A DNA stretch of 64,000 nt. Origin: Tillus elongatus. Its lineage: Eukaryota > Arthropoda > Insecta > Coleoptera > Cleridae. Location of the stretch: positions 58,472,288 through 58,536,287 of the forward strand of contig OZ023270.1 in the NCBI GenBank assembly GCA_964006375.1. The letters are read 5' to 3'. The position numbers and the translations under genes were made by a program. The notes beneath the pieces are model-generated. The model was not told where the DNA came from. It did not search any database and saw only the letters and a list, made by a program, of their open reading frames with translations. Position 1 is the stretch's first letter, and each line of letters begins with the position of its first letter. Positions 59,264 through 64,000 of the stretch are shown here, one piece after another.

Positions 59264-59604
59264 AATATCACCTTTCGTCTAACTAAAAATATGGTGTATG
59301 CCTTTATCTAATAATTAAAGAAAACCTCAGTTCAAAAAACGTATAAATTTTATTTAAGTGATAAAGTTCATAATAAATAGTTACCACAGAAAACTACTTA
59401 CAACATAATTTATACAAAGTAAGTTTTTTACAAACCTAATTATTTACAAATGCAATCATGTCTTCCTAGAGCTAAGATGATTTTGTACCATATGCCTTGT
59501 TAATGAAGAATTAAAGCAGTAAGATGCACCACATATTTCACATCTGAAATCAAAGCAAGATATGTTAATTATTATTATTATTATGCTTTTATTTTTACAA
59601 TTGA
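59264..59604. other. Unassigned sequence
   Basis: Nothing recognised. Confidence 0.4.
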
Positions 59605-59605
59605 A

Positions 59606-62193
59606 GACCCTGCTGCAAAAAGGGGACAACTCCACAACAGTAGTTTTCGAGTAATTTGAAAAAACGTTTAATTCCTATAATTTGATAAATATCATTTTCC
59701 CTTTTTTTTACAGTATCATCGAATTAGTTAGCTATTTTAGGCACCTAGTTCATTTCAATATATTCATCAATTTTAACTCATAAAAATAGAAACCGTTGGA
59801 GTTATTCCTTTTTTGCCCCAAAAAAATTTTTTTTTTGGTACAGAGCATCAAAAAACAAAAATGATTCATGTTCTGAATAATCTTTATTGAATAAATTTGA
59901 CGGCAACATAAAATTAATAAATTTCCCAAGCAAAAACTAAAGTAGTAGAGAATAAAACTAAAATAATGTATACCGATGAAATAAACAAATACAGAATACA
60001 TCAAAAATATAAATATAAATAGCATCATCGTCTGTGATTTCGGTCTCACTATCCTGGGTGTTGTTGGAATCTGATTTTAGCTGTTGATAATACCAAATGT
60101 CATTATGAGGTACATATTTATTAGCTAACTTCATAACATTGTCATATTTTGCGTTCTTGACAGGTAGTTTGTTACAATAAGGTGGTAAAGCTTCAGCCAA
60201 TGCGAGCAGTGCAGCTGACTTTTGGATTGCGAAACTTACGAACATCATGATATTAGTAGACTTACTGCACTGGGTGGTAGAGACGTCAGAACAGTAACCA
60301 AATACCTTGTACTGGCTTATGTTGAATCGTTCTCTGTTACTATTCACTGTGACTCGTTTAAAATGAGGCTTTAGGAGTTCAACAAAATTTTTAATTTGAT
60401 CATTATTTGCATATACTCCTGGGGAACGTATACTCCTTCAACTTTTCTTATTGATTTCTCAAGTACCCCAAAGCAGCGATCACAGGGGAGGAAACTATGC
60501 CCCGTGAAACTATGTATGAAGAAACTGTACCATTGTATGGTTCTTATTTTGAGCACAACAGTTATCCGAAAATAAGTATAAAGTATCGACATCTTTATGA
60601 AGAACATTCTCAATATAGTGTAGTAAGAAGCTAATGGGTTCGTTGGGAGTTTTTCTACCCTCAGTTTCATCATAAACGTAAAAGTGAGCGATGCCATTTT
60701 TCCCAGAGTGAATGCTGAAGTTGAAAAGCCATAACTGTCTTAAATAAAATGCATCCCCTGATGGAACTCTTGGCAATGGGATGTTTTGCTGATAATCAAA
60801 CGATAGTACCCCAATGTTGCTATTTTCCTTAGCAAGTGCAGTTTTCTGAGACAGATCCTCAAAAAATGATTGCGCTTTACTATGATGCAATTCTTTCTCA
60901 GTTTGTATTTGCTTGAGACGCTCATCTGAGAGTGATTTAGATTTAGATTCATTTTCCAACTGATCACAAACTTGACAAGTATCACTTCTTGGATTACCAA
61001 ATTTAAGTTACTTTTGGTTTGAAATCTGCTGTCTTCTCTTTCCTCTCCTCTAATAATATTTTCATGTCAGGTTCGAATTTTTTTTATGTTTAGGTCGGGA
61101 TGCAGGTAACAAGTTTTGTGGTTTTTATTTCTGCTATAGTGTAAAGCACGTCTTGGCAAACTGTTGAGGTGAAGATTGATTTGTTCAACGATTTCTTCTG
61201 GTATTGCATTCGGTCGATTATAATGCTTTCCTCGACACTCATTAGGTGACGTTATTTCATTTGAAATAGATAAATGTTTTGCCAGAAGTTCCACTCGCTT
61301 TTAAGAAATGCCATGAATGTCGCAAAAGGCCTTTTTACAAACATCTACAACAATATTTCCAATTCGAATTCTATATTTATATACAGCAGCATGAGGTTTG
61401 CCGAGATTACTTTTTGGACGAAAACGAACCGGAGTGTGAGACGTGATATTACCAAGCAGATAACGGTCTTGTGCAATTTTAACACTGATACCCTTAAATT
61501 TTGATAAAATATCATTTCGCATATCATCATCAACTATTCCAAAACATTTTTTTTTTTACAACGGCAATCTACTCCCAAGACTCTAGCTGCTTTTGGTTGA
61601 TTTTTATAGTCAGTATGCACCATGCCTGATGCCAGCTTTATATTCATAACATTCCTTTTCCGGTAAAGTTTATTCTTGATTTCCGTTTCTTTATTCCGGA
61701 TGTACTCGGATTCGAAATGGCAGTAACCTCATTTTCTGTATCACTATTATTAATCTCACTTTTTTCGCTAGGTTCATAGTTATCTTAGGAACCAGCACTA
61801 AAACGCTCACTTTCTACTTCACTTGTATCACTCATAGTTACTTTTATTCGCAGAAAATTTACACTATAACCCTTCAATTTTAACAAACACGCCACTTCAT
61901 AGAAACATGTGTTGTATGCCTGCGTAAAATAGCGCAACAATGCAATATATATGATCTTGTTGTCAACCGAATACTAAAATTGCTTGGTGCAAAAAGGAGA
62001 TAAATCCGGAGAAGTCTCATTCTTGCTCCAAGCAATACTAGGGGATAAGTACATAAAACAATCTAGAAGGTGGTGTATATCACGGATTCGCATCGTTTTT
62101 GCACCAAACGACGCAGAATTTTTTTGTGCACAATTTAGTATAGAAAGGTCATTTTCCTAAAAAAAAATTGGAGTTACCCCCTTTTTGCAGCAA
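59606..62193 (-). mobile_element. DNA transposon with SDNCC-type transposase
   Basis: Matching terminal inverted repeats: 'gaccctgctgcaaaaagggg' at about 59606-59625, followed by 'acaactcca'. At the right is the reverse complement of 'tggagttaccccctttttgc' and 'agcaaggtc' (about 62169-62194). They enclose one minus-strand gene relic. I could not define a target duplication. About 2.6 kb. The protein family is common in arthropod genomes and usually left as uncharacterised. The TIRs here show that it is a cut-and-paste-type mobile element. Confidence 0.78.
59958..61835 (-). pseudogene. Putative transposase, SDNCC family, decayed
   Basis: From ATG at 61833-61835 it runs MSDTSEVESERFSAGS and is Ser/Glu-rich. 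A Cys-rich start of the conserved part follows (ARVLGVDCRCKKK), then YRIRIGNIVVDVCKKAFCDI, one in-frame stop (61302), KRVELLAKHLS and ECRGKHYNRPNAIPEEIVEQ, and LHYSRNKNHKTCYLHPDLNI. After frame changes (60510-60959) it has VLSFDYQQNIPLPRVPSGD, YLRQLWLFNFSIHSG and LYLFSDNCCAQNKNHTMVQF, then HSFLPCDRCFGVLEKSIRKV (60371-60697) and KYDNVMKLANKYVPHNDIWY (59958-60347). The Asp of FDYQQN, the Asp of SDNCC and Asp or Glu in CDRCFGVLEK are candidate DDE/D residues; this is my inference. About 620 codons. It resembles the DUF7869-type family from memory, unverified. Confidence 0.7.
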
Positions 62194-62208
62194 GGTCAAT
62201 TCCTTCCA

Positions 62209-62459
62209 GACATACAGGGTGGCGCATTTCTGCGGCAAAGCTCAATATTAATGTTATTATTCACAATACAAAAAAAAATAATCACAAAAATTATAGAGAA
62301 TCACAGGCTGTACGTTCTAAAATTATTTGTGATTATACAGGTCCCATATTTGCAAGACAAACCAAGCATACTTTTTTTTTAATGGAAAACCTGTACATGA
62401 CTTAATTTTTGGACCTCGTTTTCTTAATTTTGAGTCTAATTTGTAGAAGTATATCTTAG
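62209..62459 (+). repeat. DNA-transposon-end-like repeat
   Basis: 'tacagggtggcgcatttctg' then 'cggcaaagctcaatatta' resembles about 37951-37985 ('tacagggtgacgcgtttcta', 'cggtaaagctgaatataa'). It looks like a terminal sequence of a mariner- or MITE-like family. No partner end was found here. Confidence 0.5.
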
Positions 62460-63006
62460 CTACAGTGCTTTGTTTTAAATATATCCTGAATTTAAAAAAA
62501 AATTCACCTGCAGCTTATAAATGTCGTTAGATTCGCTTCTGTGACGTCGATACAGTCGGACCTGTTTCGGTGTGTGTGCAAAGTGATCTTAATTTATTGT
62601 GATTTTAGGATAGTAATACCTATTTTAGAACCTTTGAAAATGTCATCGAGGAAAGAAAAAGAACCACCCAATAGGGCCAAATTAATAGATATGGATTTAG
62701 ATGACTTAGAGACTGATATATCAAATGACTATACTACAGTGCTTTGTTTTAAATATATCCTGAATTTAAAAAAAAATCACCTGCAGCTTATAAATGTCAT
62801 TAGATTCGCTTCTGTGACGTCGATACAGTCGGACCTGTTTCGGTGTGTGTGCAAAGTGATATTAATTTATTGTGATTTTAGGATAGTAATATCTATTTTA
62901 GAACCTTTGAAAATGTCATCGAGGAAAGAAAAAGAACCACCCAATAGGGCCAAATTAATAGATATGGATTTAGATGACTTAGAGACTGATATATCAAATG
63001 ACTATG
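62460..63006 (+). repeat. Tandem duplication (2 x about 273 bp) of a LINE 5' end
   Basis: Copies at 62460-62733 and 62734-63006 differ at only a few positions. Each contains the 5' UTR ('gtgctttgttttaaatatat', 'gtgacgtcgatacagtcgga') and the first 31 codons of ORF1, with ATG at 62640 and 62913. The first copy runs in frame into the second, giving 159 codons from 62541. Confidence 0.93.
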
Positions 63007-64000
63007 GTAATTCTAGCTGATCACGAACGTTGACAGCTATCAATAATACTAATACTGTAAGTAATACTCATATTTTAAATTCTTTACAACAATTAAAAGG
63101 AAATTGGGGTAATGAATTAGGAGAAATATTATTAAATAAATCAGAAATAAGCAATACGGGAATTTATTCACATAAAAGTGGAATGCAGATAAATGATAAA
63201 ACTATTATTGATAACAGAAAAGAAGAAAGTAAAAATATTTTACCTAAAGATATAATTTTATATGATGAAAATGATACCGGTCCATTTAATATTTACATCG
63301 AGAATGAAAATAAAAATATAGGCCGATCACATATCAATGGCACTTCAAGACTAATACATAATAGCGTTCCTCAAGCACACAATGATATTGTAAGTATAAA
63401 TAGTATAGGGAAAAACAAGTTGAAAATAGAGCTGTCAACAAAAATAGTGCTAATGCTCTGGTAACTTCTAAAATACTGTTAGAAAGTGGGTACAATGTTT
63501 ACATACCAAGGTACTTAGAAGACAGGGCGTAATTCGACAAGTAGATAGCAATATTTCAGAAACAGAATTGAGATATTTAGTAAAACCAATGTACTTTGAT
63601 AATTTTAAAATAATAGAAGTTCGTAGACTAAAACGCAAAGTAGTTGAAAATGATAAAATCGATTACTTGCCCACAGAGTCTATTTTAGTTTAATTTAGAG
63701 GTCAAATATTACTGAAAAAAGTTTTGATTGAGAAAATTGTGTTTCCAGTCGAGCCATATATACAAAAAGTTATCCAATGTCTAAAGTGTTTGAGATACGG
63801 GCATATAAGTCAGCAGTGTAAGGGAAAAGAATGATGTAAAAAATGCTCTCAAGAACACAATCACAGTATATGTCAATCCGAGAAAATCGTGCATCGTGTG
63901 GTGACGAACATCTTACTACAGACCGGAATGTTTGTCCGGAATTTACCAAACAAAAAGCTGTTAAAAATATGATGGGACTAGAAAATATTTCATTTAAATC
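62640..64000 (+). pseudogene. Jockey-group LINE ORF1 (gag-like), decayed, runs off the window
   Basis: RNA-binding ORF1 protein of a non-LTR retrotransposon. From the second ATG (62913) it reads MSSRKEKEPPNRAKLIDMDL, has an in-frame TGA at 63018, stays open to about 63425 (Asn/Ile-rich, low complexity), shifts frame to ALVTSKILLESGYNVYIP, then GVIRQVDSNISETELRYLVK and KIIEVRRLKRKVV. There is a stop near 63692, then FRGQILLKKVLIEKIVFPVE. The C-terminus holds CCHC-type zinc knuckles: CLKCLRYGHISQQCKG, CKKCSQEHNHSIC and, in another frame, CGDEHLTTDRNVCPEF. This order is typical of jockey-group ORF1. ORF2 would lie beyond 64000. Confidence 0.88.

Overview
This is AT-rich eukaryotic DNA, almost certainly from an insect genome. 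The evidence is a spliced cytochrome P450 of the CYP4 clan, a spliced ALG3 mannosyltransferase, insect-type mariner, Tc1, piggyBac and pogo-like transposons, jockey/CR1-group LINEs and a tRNA-derived SINE. The I-helix motif GGTDTT, where classical CYP4 proteins have GHDTT, suggests a lepidopteran expansion such as CYP340 or CYP341. That placement is an inference and not certain.

Only two host genes are supported. The first is the 3' half of a P450 on the + strand: six exons (8924-9002, 15827-15924, 24595-24663, 27839-28004, 31064-31243, 41729-41892). They splice into one open frame of 251 codons that ends in TAA and holds the I-helix, ExxR, PERF-region and heme-cysteine motifs. Its five introns (about 3 to 10.5 kb) are packed with transposons. 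The N-terminal half must lie upstream of the window. The second is a complete two-exon ALG3 (51078-51345 and 51436-52589; 473 aa), an ER mannosyltransferase of the N-glycan precursor pathway. It carries an unusual charged, coiled-coil-like loop.

Layout. 1-8.9 kb: repeats and a near-complete DD41D mariner with TIRs of about 416 bp. 9.4-14.7 kb: a jockey-group LINE with poly(A), a 10-bp target duplication and a 1.26-kb internal tandem duplication. 15.9-21 kb: a full-length copy of a (TA)n-containing repeat, two SINE copies (one with a 13-bp target duplication) and a pogo-like fragment. 21.7-24 kb: decayed piggyBac and pogo-like pieces. 26-27.8 kb: a LINE fragment. 28.1-30.7 kb: a second decayed piggyBac. 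32.3-36.8 kb: a Tc1-like element split by a LINE. 37-39.5 kb: two more (TA)n repeats. 40-41.6 kb: a second copy of the same LINE. 42.3-46.3 kb: tandem repeats and unassigned DNA. 46.8-48.5 kb: a LINE. 50.6-50.9 kb: a MITE upstream of ALG3. 53.2-56 kb: a LINE. 56-57.5 kb: LTR-like DNA. 58-59.3 kb: a third copy of the 32-kb LINE, flanked by an unusually long duplication of about 60-70 bp. 59.6-62.2 kb: a transposon with matching terminal repeats and an SDNCC-type transposase that I cannot assign to a textbook superfamily. 62.5-64 kb: the 5' end of a LINE whose 5' UTR and ORF1 start are tandemly duplicated.

The most distinctive theme is a dispersed family of non-autonomous repeats with a long (TA)n microsatellite at a fixed internal position, present about a dozen times. 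Some copies are symmetrical fold-backs around the (TA)n tract, others are asymmetrical 1.4-1.6 kb units. No CRISPR arrays, bacterial operons, rRNA genes or intact tRNA genes were seen.
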